A stretch of 64,000 nucleotides of DNA from Simmondsia chinensis (taxonomy: Eukaryota; Streptophyta; Magnoliopsida; Caryophyllales; Simmondsiaceae), in contig JAGTTD010000003.1 in the NCBI GenBank assembly GCA_018398585.1, forward strand, positions 11,602,637 to 11,666,636, in the 5' to 3' direction. Below the pieces are notes generated by a model. It was not told the DNA's origin, did not search any database, and saw only the letters and a program-made list of their open reading frames with translations. This document shows positions 1-11,000 of the stretch, piece by piece. The stretch's first letter is position 1, and each line of letters starts with the position of its first letter. Made by a program: the position numbers and the translations under genes.

Positions 1-205
1 GAGCTGAAGTCGATGGATCATGATGGGGAGTCATGGCATGCGGCAATAGGTCTGAAAGCTCCTTAATTTTTGCCTCCTGAGCTTCAAACCTTTTTTCATA
101 TGTTTGCAACTGAAGCTGTTGGGCTTCTAGTCTGCAATCAAATTGCATATTTATTTGCCGCATGCTTTGCATTTCTTTCTCCATCGCTTCGAGTCTCTCT
201 ATAAC
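1..205 (-). pseudogene. Pseudogene exon: coiled-coil segment, runs off the window
   Basis: Minus-strand frame open from an acceptor (CTGTAG at 211-206) to base 1. It encodes a strongly heptad-like stretch: VIERLEAMEKEMQSMRQ, then FDCRLEAQQLQLQTYEKRF and EAKIKELSDLL, ending in a histidine/proline-rich tail. A coiled coil between DUF1985 and a downstream protease region is common in these plant proteins. This exon is undamaged over its visible length. Confidence 0.5.
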
Positions 206-353
206 CTACAGTATGTCCGTCAAATCATCATAAACCTGAATTTAAATAATATGGTACTTACAAGAACAAATGCAATTGTATAAACACAAAACGAATTGTG
301 AATACCGATTGAAATGCCAAATCTGACGTCCTAGTTGATCGTACATTGTGCTA

Positions 354-530
354 TGTGTGCAATGCAGGCGGAGATATTGCCAATGGTTCTGGATCGAAGT
401 CAACATCTGCTGGCATTTCCTCATAAAGAGTTTGAACTTCCACTTCACCATCCTTAACAATGGGAATGCCTTGTAGATTAGGCTGATTAGCTTCTGCACT
501 CGTCATTCTAATCAGATCGGCATTCAATTG
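354..530 (-). pseudogene. Pseudogene exon: acidic linker downstream of DUF1985
   Basis: The previous exon ends in phase 0 at CAG|GTAATA, and this one begins after CCTTTGATCAG in phase 0, so the splice keeps the frame. It encodes an acidic linker (SAEANQPNLQGI, EVEVQTLYEEMPADVDFDPEP) and ends at TAG 351-353. The stop may be a mutation, since the frame stays open past it to a possible GTATTC donor near 308. The ORF in another frame at 242-499 is a shadow. Confidence 0.5.
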
Positions 531-644
531 CTGATCAAAGGAAGATACATCTTATGAACGCAAGTAAAAGTACAAATAGTAAGTTTAATGCAACTGATAT
601 CAAACGACTAATAGTAAAATAGTAACAAAATAATGAATTATTAC

Positions 645-1345
645 CTGATCAAACACTGTTGACAGCAGAGCGGCGTACGAACGCTTTTTGCCCATTTTTC
701 AATTAAGGATCCGCCCAAGAGACTGATTGCCAATCCTCACCACCCCAACCTTGGCTAGTTCTGGAATGGTTTCCATGACAAATATGAAAACCACATCGTA
801 GAACCAGTGGACGGAGTAGGCCTTTTCCAAACCGTGTTGCGTTTTTGCTACGAAATCCTTGAGTTTCTGCAGCAAGAATTTCCAGCTCAAGGATCCCCAA
901 GCAACACTGTTAAAAGCGTCCACGAGGGCCAAAATGTTTGGATTAATGACTGTTCTTTTATGTTTGGCGAACAATAGACCCTCGACCAAGTAGGCAACAA
1001 CAAGCTTAACCTGGTCCTCCACAATGGGGCAGTACTGCATGCTCCAAGTAGCTGCTGCCTACTCATCCTCCCCTTCATACAGTACTTGGCAATCAGCCTG
1101 TTGGAACCACCGCTTACATCTTGCACACCAGCTTATTTCAAGCCGGTTATAATACAAAATTCCCGCCTCCCGAGTCGCACCATCTTACCACCAAACAAGA
1201 ATGATAACTCCTTGGGAGTTGGGTTGGCCACCTGGTGGAGAAGGATAACATGAATCAGACTATGCCAGAAGCTGACATTAGTCTCACGCAACTCAAGCAG
1301 ATGCCCGACATTGTATTTGAAAAAAGGGTAAGCTGTAATGCAAAA
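645..1345 (-). pseudogene. Pseudogene exon: core of the DUF1985 domain
   Basis: This block holds YPFFKYNVGHLLEL, SFWHSLIHVILLHQV, EFCIITGLK, then SNRLIAKYC, and after a frameshift VEDQVKLVVAYLVEG and NSVAWGSLSWKFLL. It ends in KRSYAALLSTVFDQ, immediately followed by a GTAATA donor at 644-639. A TAA (1133-1135) directly follows ITGLK, where family members usually have an aromatic or cysteine residue. A frame change lies near 1040-1055. A TGA (699-701) interrupts the frame, which then continues unchanged to the donor. The domain order is normal, so decay and not rearrangement explains the breaks. Confidence 0.65.
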
Positions 1346-1409
1346 CACTTTTAGTTAATAAGGGATCATATATGTAGTAGTAAAAATTCAACATAATTCA
1401 TATGGATAC

Positions 1410-1610
1410 GATGCCAAACCTTGGATTCGTCGCCTTTAAGATTTCCCTAATCTCCGATACAACTTTGGTCGATATACCAATCTGGTTAACCAGTAGGGAT
1501 TTCCAGCAACTCATAGGGAAAATGTAATCAACCTCTACTTCTTCTCGGCTCCTCTTGCTTGTCTCCGATTCAATCCGAAAGAAAAGAAAAACAACAATTA
1601 CAAAACCCAA
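1410..1610 (-). pseudogene. Pseudogene exon: N-terminal part of the DUF1985 region
   Basis: Open frame of about 67 codons with a basic/acidic run (KRSREEVEVDYIF), then CWKSLLVNQIGIS and VVSEIREILKATNPRFGI, typical of the helix that precedes the FGHxL segment of DUF1985. A pyrimidine-rich tract just upstream on the minus strand (about 1575-1610) could serve a splice acceptor after the satellite. At 1409/1408 there is a possible GT donor, and at 1333-1335 a CAG acceptor, but joining them shifts the frame. So either the splice choice is wrong or this is another lesion. Confidence 0.55.
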
Positions 1611-1624
1611 GAATAAACCAATGA

Positions 1625-4600
1625 TACACTGTTAAAACAAATCATCCATGGTGTATGATTAATCATACACTACTAATGACTTAAAACACACCTAGACAAG
1701 TTCATTTCACACAATTAAAACCAATCATACACAATGTATGACTAATTATACACCACTGTTTATTTAAAACACATCAACACAAAAAGATTACAATCCTTTA
1801 AAGGCAATCACACACGGTGTATGACTGATCATACACCACTGATCACTTTAAACACACCTAGACAAGTTGATTTTACACCATTAAAATCTATCATGCACGG
1901 TGTATAACCAATTATACACAACTGTTTACTTAAAACACACTAACACAAGTTGATTTTACACCATTAAAACCTATTATACACCACTAATTGCTTGAAATAC
2001 ATCTAGACAAGTTGGTTTTACACCATTAAAACCTATCACACACGGTGTATGATTGATCATACACAATTCTTTACTTAACACACACTAACATAAGTTGATT
2101 TAACACCATTAAAACCAACCATATACGGTGTATGATCAATCATACATAACTGTTTACTAAAAACACAGTAACACAAGTTGATTTTACACCATTAAAACCT
2201 ATCATACACGGTGTATAACCAATCATACACCACGGTTTACTTAAAACACACCTAGACACGTCGGGTTTACGCCATTAAAAGAAATGATACACGGTGTATG
2301 ATTAATCATGCACCACTAATGACTTGAAACACATCCAGAAAAGTTGATTTTACACCATTAAAACGAACCATACCCGGTGTATGACTAATCATAAACCACT
2401 GTTTACTTAAAACACACTAACACAAGCCGATTTTAAACAATTAAAACCTATCATACACGATGTGTGATCGATCGTACACCACTATTGACTTGAAACACAC
2501 CTAGACAAGTTGATTTTACACAATTCAAACCTATTAGTGTACCAATCATACACCACTGTTTACTTGAAACACACTAACATAAGTTGCTTTAATACCATTA
2601 AATCCTATCATACAAAGTGTATGATTAATCATACACCACTAATGACTTGAAACACATCTAGACAAGTTGATTTTACACCATTAAAAGCAATCATACATGG
2701 TGCACGATTAATCATACACCACTATTTACTTAACACACACTATCATAAGTTGATTTTACACTACTAATACGTATCATACACGGTCTATGATTAATGATAC
2801 ACCACTATTTACTAAAAATGCTCCTAGACAAGTTGATATTACACTATTAAAACCTATCATACCCGGTGTATAATTGATCATGCACCACTGCTTACTTGAA
2901 ACACACCTAGACAAGTTGGTTTTACACCATTAAAAGCAATCATAGACGGCGCATGATTAATCATACATCACTGTTTACTTAACACACACAAACATAAGTT
3001 GATTTTACACCATTAATACCTATCATACACGGTTTATGATTAATCATACACCACTGTTTACTTAAAACATACCTAGACAAGCTGATTTTACACAATTAAA
3101 ACGTGTCATACACGGTGTATAACCAATCATACAGCACTGTTTACTTAACACACACTAACATAATTTGATTTTGCACCATTAAAACTAATCATACATGGCG
3201 CATGATTAATAATATACCACTAAAGACTTGAAACACATCTAGACAAGTTGGTTTTACACCATTAAAACCCATCATATACGGTGTATGATTAATCATACAC
3301 CGTTGTTTACTTAACACACACTAACATAAGTTGATTTTACACCATTAAAACCTATCATACACGGTGTATGATCAAACATACACCATTATTTACTTAAAAC
3401 ACACTAACACAAGTTGATTTTACACCATTAAAACGTATCATACACGGTGTATGATTGATCATGCAACACTGTTTATTTGAAACACACCAAGACAAGTCGG
3501 TATTACTCGATTAAAAGCAATCATACACCACTAATGACTTGAAACGCATTTAGACAAGTTGATTTTACACCATTCAAACCAATCATACACAGTGTATGAC
3601 TCATCATAGGATATTGTTTACTTAAAACACACTAACACAAGTTGATTTTAAACCATTAAAACCTATCATACACGATGTATGATGATTGTACACTACTAAT
3701 GACTTGAAACATACCTAGACCAGTTGATCTTATACCATTCAAACCTATCAATATAACAAATCAAACACTACTGTTTACTTGAAACACACTAACACAAGTT
3801 GATTTTACAGCATTAAATCCTATCATACACGGTGTATGATTAATGATGCACAACTAATGGCTTGAAACACATCTAGACAAGTTGATTTTTCACCATTAAA
3901 ACCTATCATACATGGTGTATGATTAATCATACACCACTATTTGCTTAACACACACTAACATAAGTTGATTTTACACCATTAATACCTATCATACACCGTG
4001 TATGATTGATCACACACCACTGATTGCTTGAAACACACCTAGACTAGTTGGTTTTATACCATTAAAAGCAATCATACACGGTGCATCATTAATCATACAC
4101 CACTAATGACTAGAAACACATCTAGAAAAGTTGATTTTACACTATTCAAGCTAATCATACACGGTGTATGACTAATTATAGACCATTGTTTACTTAAAAC
4201 ACACTAACACAAGTTGATTTTACACCATTAAATCTCATCATACACGGTGCATGATAAATCGTACACCACTAGTGACATGAAACACACCTAGACAAGTTTG
4301 TTTTACACAAATAAAACCAATCACACATGGTGTATAACTAATTATAGCCTACGGTTTACTTAAGACACACTTACACAAGTTGATTTTATACCATTAAAAC
4401 CTTACATACACAGTGTATGAATGATCATACACCGTTAATGACTTGAAACACATCCAGACAAGCTAGTTTTACACCATTCAAACCAATCATACACAGTGTA
4501 CGACTAATCATAGACCACTGTTTACATAACCATACTAACACAAGTTGATTTTACATTACTAAAACCTGACAGACATGGTGAATGATTGATCATACACAAT

Positions 4601-7030
4601 TAATGACTTGAAACACACCTTGACAATTTGGTTTTACATCATTCAAGCCAATCATACACCACTAATGACTTGAAACACATCTAGACGAGTTGATTTTACA
4701 CAAATCAAATGAGTCATACACGGTGCATGGCTAATCATAGACCACAGTTTACTTAAAACACACTAACACAAGTTGATTTTACACCATTAAAACTTATCAT
4801 ACACGGTGTATGATTGATCATACACGGTGTATGATTGATCATACACCACTAATGATTTGAAAAACCCCTAGACAAGTTGGTTTTACACCATTCAAACCAA
4901 TCATATATGGTGCATGACTAATCATAGACCACTGTTTACATAAACACACAAACACAAGTTGATTTTACACCATTAAAACCTATCATGCATGGTGTATGAT
5001 TGATCATACACCACTGATTAGTTGAAACATACCTACACAAGTTGGTTTTATACCATTAAAAGCAATAATACACTGTGTATGATTAATCATACACCACTAA
5101 CGACTTGAAACACATCTAAACAAGTTGATTTTACACCATTCGAACCAATCATACACGGTGTATGACTAATCATAGACCACTATTTACTTAAAACATACCA
5201 ACGAAAGTTGATTTTGCACCATTAAAACCTATAATACACGGTGTATGATATATCATACACCACTAATGACATGAAACACACCTAGACAAGTTTGTTGTAC
5301 ACCATTAAAACCAATCATACACAATGTATGACAAATTATAGACCACTGTTTACTTAAAATACACTCAAACAAGTTTATTTTACACCCGTAAAACCTATCA
5401 TACACGGTGTATGCTTGATCATACGTCACAAATTACTTGAAACACACCTAGACAAGTTGGTCTTACACCATTAAAACCAATAATACGCGGTATATGATTA
5501 ATCAGAAGCCGCTGGTTACTTGACACACATCTAGACAAGTTGATTTTACACCATTGAAACTAATCATACACGGTGTATAACTAATGATGCACCACTATTT
5601 ACTTAACACACACTTACATAAGTTGATTTTATACCATTAAAACCGATCACACACTGTGTATGATTAATCATACACCACTGTTTACTTAACACACACTAAC
5701 ACAAGTTGATTTTACACCATTAAAACCTATCAAACACAGTGTATGGTTGATCACTGGTCACTTGAAACACACCTAGACAAGTATGTTTTACACCATTAAA
5801 ATCAATCATAGATGGTGTATGATTAATCATACACCTCTGTTTACTTAAAACACACTAATACAAGTTGATTTTACACCATTAAAACTTATCATACACGGTG
5901 TACGATTGATCATATACCACTGTTTACTTGAAACACACCTAGACATGTTTGTTTTACACCATTAAAAGCAATCATACACGGTGTATGATTAATCACACTC
6001 CACTAATGACTTGAAACACATCTAGACAAGGTTATTTTACACCATTCAAACCAATCATACACGGTGTATGACTAATCATAGACCGCTATTTACTTAAAAC
6101 ACACTAACACAAGTTTATTTTACACCATTAAAACCTATCATACACTGTGCATGATTGATCATACACCACTAATTACTTGAAACACATCTAGACAAGTTGG
6201 TTTTACACCATTAAAACCAATCATACATGGTTTATGATTAATCATAAACCACTATTTACTTAACACACACTAACATAAGTAGATTTTACACCATTAAAAC
6301 CTATCATACACCACCGTTTACTTAACACACACTAACAAAAGTTGATTTTACACAATTAAACCTATTATACACGGTGTATGATTGATCATACACCACTGTT
6401 TGCTTGAAACAGACCTAGACATGTTGGTTTTACACCATTAAAAGCAATCATACACCGCTAAATACTTAAAACACATCTAGACAAGTTAATTTTACACCAT
6501 TAAAACCAATCATATACGGTGTGGGACTAATCATACATCATTGTTCATTTAGCACACACTAACATAAGTTGATTTTGCACCATTAAAACCTATCATACAC
6601 GGTGTATGATTAATCATACACCACTATTGACTTTAAAAACATCTAGACAAGATGATTTTACACCATTCAAACCAATCATACACGGTGTATGACTAATTAG
6701 AGACAACTGTTTACTTAAAACACACTAACATAAGTTGATTTTACACCATTAAAACCTATCATACACCACTAATTACTTAAAACACACTAACACAAAATGA
6801 TTTCACACCATTTAAACTAATCATAGATGGTGTATGTTTAATCATACACCATTAATTACTTAAAATACACCAACACAAGATGATCATACACCATTAAAAC
6901 CCATCATACATGGTGTATGATTAATCATGCACCATTATTGTGTTGAAACACCCCAAAAAAGAAAATGGCAATACAACATTTAAACCAATCATAAACAGTG
7001 TATGATTAATCATACCCCATTAATGACTAG
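1625..7030 (-). repeat. Left satellite array, about 65 monomers of about 83 bp
   Basis: Tandem repeat starting within a few tens of bases of the DUF1985 exon. Each monomer has a palindromic core around CATACACGGTGTATG followed by AATCATACACCACT, then ACTTGAAACACACCTAGAC, AAGTTGATTTTACACC and ATTAAAACC. The left array favours CTAGACAAG and GATTTTACACC, whereas the right array favours CTAAACAAG and GATTTCACACC. All monomers run the same way, given here as minus; plus is defined as the orientation reading GTGAAATCAACTTG. No coding potential. Several monomers lack the core (for example 3521-3530) and one has it twice (4801-4842). Divergence is moderate, with many single-base changes in the core. 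Confidence 0.95.
4797..4845. repeat. Monomer with a duplicated 21-bp palindromic core
   Basis: The 21-base step ACACGGTGTATGATTGATCAT occurs twice in direct succession with no change. It is the clearest double-core monomer in the left array. Confidence 0.9.
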
Positions 7031-7140
7031 TAACACACCAACTCCATATGATAGTGATCCAATTTCAACACTCACACGCATTGTATCATCAATCATACAC
7101 CATTTATGCTTAACCATCAATATCTGCTTTCTACCCCCAA
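7030..7140 (-). repeat. Left array boundary segment
   Basis: The last recognisable monomer passes into CATATGATAGTGATCC, a GCATTGTATCATC stretch and CCATCAATATCTGCTTTC. These match, in the opposite orientation, the boundary at 13045-13145 and the four internal copies near 56.9, 59.4, 61.2 and 63.1 kb (CATATGATAGAGATCT, GCATGAAATGATTATTTTAC, TTCAATGTCTGATCTG). The match is imperfect and includes an extra piece with a core-like ATCAATCATACACC. Confidence 0.65.
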
Positions 7141-7410
7141 AATTCACACAACGTGGGGAAAAATCAATAAAAACCGATTCAAAAACCACATACATAAAAT
7201 ACAAAAAATGCAAGTACAATGATGAACAATAAAGCAAATCATCCAATAAATCAAATAACCAAACCAGTATAAAATACACTAACCCTTACTCACAAAGCCA
7301 CTAACGGAAAAACCCTAAACCCCAAGAAAACCCTAACCAATACTATTGCCATGCAACACACGAAACAAACGCATATACATTTCCCAAAATAATAACTTTG
7401 AAAATCGGTG
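7141..7410. other. AT-rich stretch, no gene seen; putative start of the satellite-filled intron
   Basis: AC/AT-rich sequence without coding signal. It holds three AAACCCTAA-like motifs near 7311-7350 (telo-box type, common near plant transcription starts). If the donor at 7415 is used, this would be the beginning of an intron that also contains the left array. Confidence 0.4.
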
Positions 7411-7415
7411 CTCAC

Positions 7416-7745
7416 CTTCGGAAATGGTGATTAAACCCTAGATCGACAAAGAGAGCAAGGATGAAGTGAGCAAACAGACAAAATCGCCGGACAAATGCAT
7501 CTTGCGGAAGATAAAGCAACTAGAGGGCCACAACGGAAGGGATGGAGTCTCGCAGATGAAGTTAGAGGGGAGAGAGAGTGTCTTGTAGAATAAGTTTTGC
7601 AGGAGAGAGAAAATGGACGGGAGGTAAGAAAAGGGACGATGAGTAATAAATTTTTGTCTTTTTGCATTAAATGAGGGGAGAGAAGGGGAGAGAGAGAGTG
7701 GACATTGGGGCGATAAAGTGAAAGGGGCAAAATTGTTCAAAAGGG
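7416..7745 (-). promoter_or_regulatory. Putative promoter / untranslated first exon of the left module
   Basis: Read on the minus strand this is CT-rich (CACTCTCTCTCTCCCC, CTCATTTAATGCAAAAAGAC), then a GATCTAGGGTTTAATCACC stretch typical of plant 5' leaders, then CCGAAG|GTGAGC, a good splice donor at 7415. The part at 7645-7755 is related to 12680-12790 in inverted orientation. Two overlapping minus-strand ORFs at 7431-7740 have low-complexity Ser/Leu/Pro content and no recognised domain, so I treat them as chance frames. Transcription here is inferred. Confidence 0.45.
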
Positions 7746-7755
7746 TTGGTTTTCC
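7645..7755 (-). repeat. Left arm of a diverged inverted repeat (partner 12680-12790)
   Basis: On the minus strand: ACCAACCCTTTTGAACAATT, TTGCCCCTTTCACTT, CACTCTCTCTCTCC and CTCATTTAATGCAAAAAG. The plus strand at 12680-12790 has the same blocks in the same order (ACAACCCCTTTGGACTATTT, TTGCCTTTTCACTC, CACTCTCTCTCTCC, CTCATTTAATGCAAAAG). It could be a pair of terminal inverted repeats or two copies of the same promoter. Confidence 0.65.
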
Positions 7756-7800
7756 GAGAGAGGGGTTGGAAAAAGATTAAAATTGTCCGTCATATAGTTT

Positions 7801-7890
7801 GTTGCATCCGCTAGAATCCATGGACCCGTTAGGGTCCGAGTATTTTGTTAGATCCGCTAAAATCCATAGACCCGCTAGAGTCCAAATTTT
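7801..7890. repeat. Two-copy tandem repeat, period 46 bp
   Basis: Copy 1 (7801-7846) begins GTTGCATCCGCTAGAATCCA and copy 2 (7847-7890) begins GTTAGATCCGCTAAAATCCA; both continue through a GACCCG(T/C)TAG(G/A)GTCC block. They differ at a handful of positions. No similarity to the satellite; origin unknown. Confidence 0.85.
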
Positions 7891-8216
7891 GACCTAACTC
7901 GAATCCTTTCGAATCCACTGTGGGTATAACTAATTTTTTAAAAATCAATTCTTTTAGATTTTGCCAGGGTAAAGCATTTTAGGTTTGAAGCGACATGAGA
8001 TTATTTTTGTGAATTTGGTTTGGAAGAAAAAAAAAAGAAAAAAAAGAGAAAATAAATAAGTAAATAAATATTTTTTTTCTTTCTTCTTCTTCCTCTTCCC
8101 CCTTCTTTCTCCTTCTTCTTCTTCCTTCTCTCTCTATTCCTCACAATTTTTTTCTAAATTTTTCTTTTTTTTTTTGCTTCTTCTCCTCCTTCATTGCTCC
8201 TTTTTTTTTATTTTTA
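7891..8216. repeat. Low-complexity purine then pyrimidine tract
   Basis: An A-rich stretch (about 8025-8070, A-runs and AAATA steps) passes into a CTT/CCT-rich tract up to 8215. It contains no gene. The Copia element is inserted at its right end, and the tract resumes as CTCCTCTTCTCACG after the element. Confidence 0.8.
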
Positions 8217-8221
8217 ATCTC
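8217..8221. other. Target-site duplication, left copy
   Basis: ATCTC directly precedes the 3' LTR, and the same five bases follow the 5' LTR at 12269-12273. Five bases is the expected size for Copia integration. Confidence 0.85.
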
Positions 8222-8360
8222 TTAAAGAATAAGAAGCCCCATAATGCTATGGCCCTCTCGTATATTTACAAAACTTATAATGGGCTTTACATCATATACA
8301 AAGCAGGCCAATTGGGCATAGTTATATATAGTAATAACACCTATACAATATAGTCTAACA
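8222..8360 (-). repeat. 3' LTR of the Copia element
   Basis: On the minus strand it begins TGTTAGACTATATTG and ends near TTCTTTAA. It aligns along its full length with 12131-12268. The outer end is TA/AA and not the canonical CA, so the end was placed using the target duplication and the PBS/PPT positions. Confidence 0.9.
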
Positions 8361-8371
8361 TCTCCCCTCAA
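8361..8371 (-). other. Polypurine tract
   Basis: Minus-strand TTGAGGGGAGA lies directly before the TGTTAG start of the 3' LTR. This is the usual plant Copia plus-strand primer form. Confidence 0.9.
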
Positions 8372-8459
8372 ACGAAGCAGGAGGTAAACAAATGCGAAGG
8401 TTGGATCTAAATAGCAGAAAAAGAGTGCGCGGAAGATTCTTTGTGAAGATATCGAAAAT

Positions 8460-9389
8460 CTACTGTGAGGAAGGAATATGAAGTTCTCGAACAAGACCCA
8501 TTTGAACATGCTCAGGAACAAAATGGATGTCAATCTCGATATGTTTTGTGCGAATACGTTGGACGGGGTTGGTAGACATGTACATGGCAGAAACATTATC
8601 ACAATAGACCAAAGTAGCTCGTAGAAGAAGAAGACTGAGCTCACTAAGGAGAGACCGAACCCAGCAACATTCAGACACGGCGTTGAAGATCGCACGATAC
8701 TCGTCCTCGGTACTAGAACGAGAGACGGTGGGCTGTCTCTTAGAGGACCAAGATATAATGTTGCCTCCGAGGAAAACAAAGGAACCAGAAGTAGAATGGT
8801 GAGTGTCAGGGCAACCAGCCCAATCAGCATCCCAATAAGCCACAAGTTGGTCCAAACGTGTCGGGGAGATAGTCAAACCATGATTAATAGTGCCCTTGAT
8901 ATAGCGAAGGATGCACTTAACAGCCATCCAGTGCGATGATCGTGGAGCATGCATAAACAGACACATCTGTTGAACTACATAAGAGATGTCAGGACGAGTA
9001 AAGGTGAGATATTGAAGGGCACCAACAACAGACCTGTATAAGGTGGGATCAGTCATAAGTTCGCCGTCTTCTAAAGAAAGCTTGGACTTGAAATCTGTAG
9101 GTATAGCAACAGGCTTGCAGGAGAGCATGTTGGTCCGGTCTAGAAGATCATGTGCATATTTCGATTGAGGAAAGAATAACCCTGAAGAGAGGTGAGATAC
9201 CGAGATGCCTAGAAAGTAATTAAGGCGCCCCAAGTCGGTCATATCAAACTCAGAGCCAAGAGAGCGAAGTAGATCATGAAGTACCGCATGAGAAGAGGCT
9301 GTGAGAATGATATCATCAACATAGACCAATAATATAGCCATATCATGCCCACGATGTAAGACAAATAAAGAAGAATCTGACTTACAACT
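8460..9389 (-). pseudogene. Copia pol, C-terminal part: reverse transcriptase palm and RNase H
   Basis: The frame is open from just after the stop at 9390-9392 to the natural pol stop at 8460. It contains the reverse transcriptase active-site block LLVYVDDIILT, then LGRLNYFLGI, SKYAHDLL, YRSVVGALQYLTFTRPDI, and an RNase H-like domain with DADWAGCPDTHHSTSG and WSSKRQPTVSRSST, ending at IRTKHIEIDIHFV. The usual SSTEAEYRA motif reads SSTEDEYRA, an A to D change. Domain order and ends are normal for Copia, and the segment has no internal stop. The other-frame ORF at 8222-8845 is a shadow. Confidence 0.93.
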
Positions 9390-10304
9390 TCAAAAACCCA
9401 ACCATTGTAAAAAGGTAGCAAAACGAGTGTACCAGGCACAAGGTGCGTGTTTAAGACCGTCAAGAGACTTATTAAGCTTACAGACATGATCAGGATACTG
9501 AGAGCTGATGAAACCCGTTGGTTGCTTCATATAGACCTCTTCATTAAGTGTGTCATTAAGAAAAGCATTTTTGATATCGAGCTGATGAATAGGCCAGTTT
9601 TGAGAAGTAGCAATAGTCAAAACAATATGAATAGTAGCAGGTTTAACAATAAGACTAAAAGTTTCACCATAGTCGATGCCATAACGCTGTGTAAATCCCC
9701 GAGCAACTAATTGAGCTTTATACCATTCAACTTGACCTGTAGATGTTTGTTTAATATGAAAAACCCACTTGGAGCCAACAATGTTACCATGAGGGGCCGG
9801 AGGAACAAGATCCCATGTCTTATTACGAATACGAGCATTAAATTCGTCGAGCATAGCATGCTTCCAGTTCTCATCAGTATGTGCCTGGTTATAAGAAAAA
9901 TGTACCTCAGGCAAAGCACTATGAGTAGGGGGAGCCAAACCTGGTGCGGGCGGATGTGCAACCACATTTAATGGCACAGCTGGAGGGGCTGCAAGCGCAG
10001 CTGGTGGTACTGAAGCCACGGGAGGCGGTGCGGCAACTGCGGTGGGTGGCGTCGCAGGAGGCGGCGGCAGCGGTGGTTGGAGGCCCACGAACGGTGAAGA
10101 CGTGAGCGGAGGAGAAAAGACTTGATGAAGCTGGGTCATTGTATCTTGAGAGAAAGTTCCCAAACGTGCAAATGGAAAATATGCTTCATCAAAAACAACA
10201 TGCCTCGAAATAATGACTTTATTAGTAGAAGGATCCAAACATTTATAACATTTGTTATTCTGTGGGTAGCCCAAGAAAACACATAAGGTAGAGGGCGAAG
10301 CAAG
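9390..10304 (-). pseudogene. Copia pol, middle part: integrase C-terminus, Pro/Ala linker, RT fingers
   Basis: Same frame as the parts on either side, bounded by stops at 10305-10307 (TAG) and 9390-9392 (TGA after FLQWLGF). It starts with the Copia integrase tail (FLGYPQNNKCYKCLDP, VIISRHVVFDE). A linker very rich in Pro and Ala follows (roughly residues 65-115 of this segment), then the RT start: NKTWDLVP, VGSKWVF, KAQLVARGFTQ, the catalytic-Asp block HQLDIKNAFLN, VYMKQPTGF and LKHAPCAWY. The linker DNA (about 9940-10090) is strikingly GC-rich against its surroundings. Confidence 0.92.
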
Positions 10305-11000
10305 CTAATGAGATGTGGTGGCACTCATATTCGGATAGCAGGCACTACCAAAAACCCGAAGATGATCGTAATTAACTTGATTCTTGTACAAACGTTGAAA
10401 GATGATCTTTTTCTTAGTAGAAGTGGATGGTAGAATGTTGATAATATGAGCTGCAACAGAAACTGCTTCAGTCCAAAATTCCAAAGGCATGCATGCTTGA
10501 AACAAGAGGGAACGCATCATGTTACCAATAGTACGATGCATGCGTTCAACTTTCCCATTCTGTTGGGAGGTGTGAGGGCAGGAAACCCTACTGAGAATGC
10601 CCATTTGCATAAAAAGACTATTAAAGTCATGGTTGATATCTTCTATGCCATTATCACATTGAAAATGTTTGATTTCTACACCAAATTGATTAAACACAAT
10701 ATTACAAAACTGCACAAATAGGTCAAAAACCTCATATTTGCCACGCATAGGATAAATCCACACAAAATAAGAACAATCATCCAATAATAGAAAATAATAC
10801 TTAAAACCACTAAAACTGATAACAGGTGATGTCTGTACATCAGAATGAACAATATCAAAAGGATGCGTAGTACTAGTGAAAGACTTTTAATAAGGTAAAC
10901 AACTATGCTTACTGAGTTGGCAAGCATGACACAAACTGGACTCAGAAGAACTTGAACAATGAATAAATTTTTATTTGACTAAAGTGGACAAGACTGGCTC
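10305..11000 (-). pseudogene. Copia pol: integrase core
   Basis: The integrase catalytic triad region is visible: the first Asp in HSDVQTSP, the second in QCDNG, and the Glu in QQNGKVERMHRTI. These are followed by EFWTEAVSVAAHIINILPS and DHLRVFGSACYP. The frame matches the downstream pol frame and is broken by TAA at 10887-10889 just upstream of the first Asp, and by TAG at 10305-10307. Upstream (about 10890-11000) an HHCQLSK-like zinc-binding region is degraded. The family is certain; the protein cannot be made whole from this copy. Confidence 0.88.

Larger units (their letters stand above)
1..1610 (-). pseudogene. Decayed DUF1985-domain gene (MULE/Ulp1-associated type), truncated by the window edge
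   Basis: Four minus-strand coding blocks in order (about 1610-1410, 1345-645, 530-354, 205-1) read as one multi-exon plant gene. The block near 1135-1250 encodes NPTPKELSFLFGG followed by RREFCIITGLK, which matches the DUF1985 signature as I know it (a glycine-rich strand, then an EFxxxTGL motif). A later stretch (VEDQVKLVVAYLVEGLLF, then FNSVAWGSLSW) fits the C-terminal half of the domain. In known plant proteins DUF1985 often precedes a Ulp1-like cysteine protease domain; none is visible here, but the gene continues past base 1. Lesions: in-frame TAA at 1133-1135, a frameshift near 1040-1055, in-frame TGA at 699-701 and TAG at 351-353. The family call is fairly secure from motifs; the function of DUF1985 is unknown. 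The exon borders are my reading and lack transcript support. Confidence 0.72.

Noticed and set aside
242..499. Minus-strand ORF of 85 aa
   Set aside because: A shadow of the linker exon (354-530), whose frame joins the upstream exon in phase 0.
1625..7030. CRISPR-like regular repeats
   Set aside because: The repeats are contiguous, with no unique spacers; the whole 83-bp unit is conserved and the sequence is plant nuclear DNA.
7002..7279. Overlapping ORFs on both strands at the array edge
   Set aside because: Translated satellite and AT-rich edge sequence without domain or codon signal.
7311..7350. Interstitial telomere repeat (AAACCCTAA motifs)
   Set aside because: Only three scattered motifs and not a tandem run; they look like telo-box elements of a plant leader or first intron.
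7431..7740. Two minus-strand ORFs of about 100 aa
   Set aside because: Ser/Leu/Pro-rich products of CT-rich leader DNA in two overlapping frames; no domain recognised.
9390..9392. Frameshift between the two RT segments
   Set aside because: Counting codons shows that both sides share one frame; the break is a single TGA stop.
9447..10721. Plus-strand ORFs across the Copia element
   Set aside because: Antisense to clear reverse transcriptase and integrase coding sequence.
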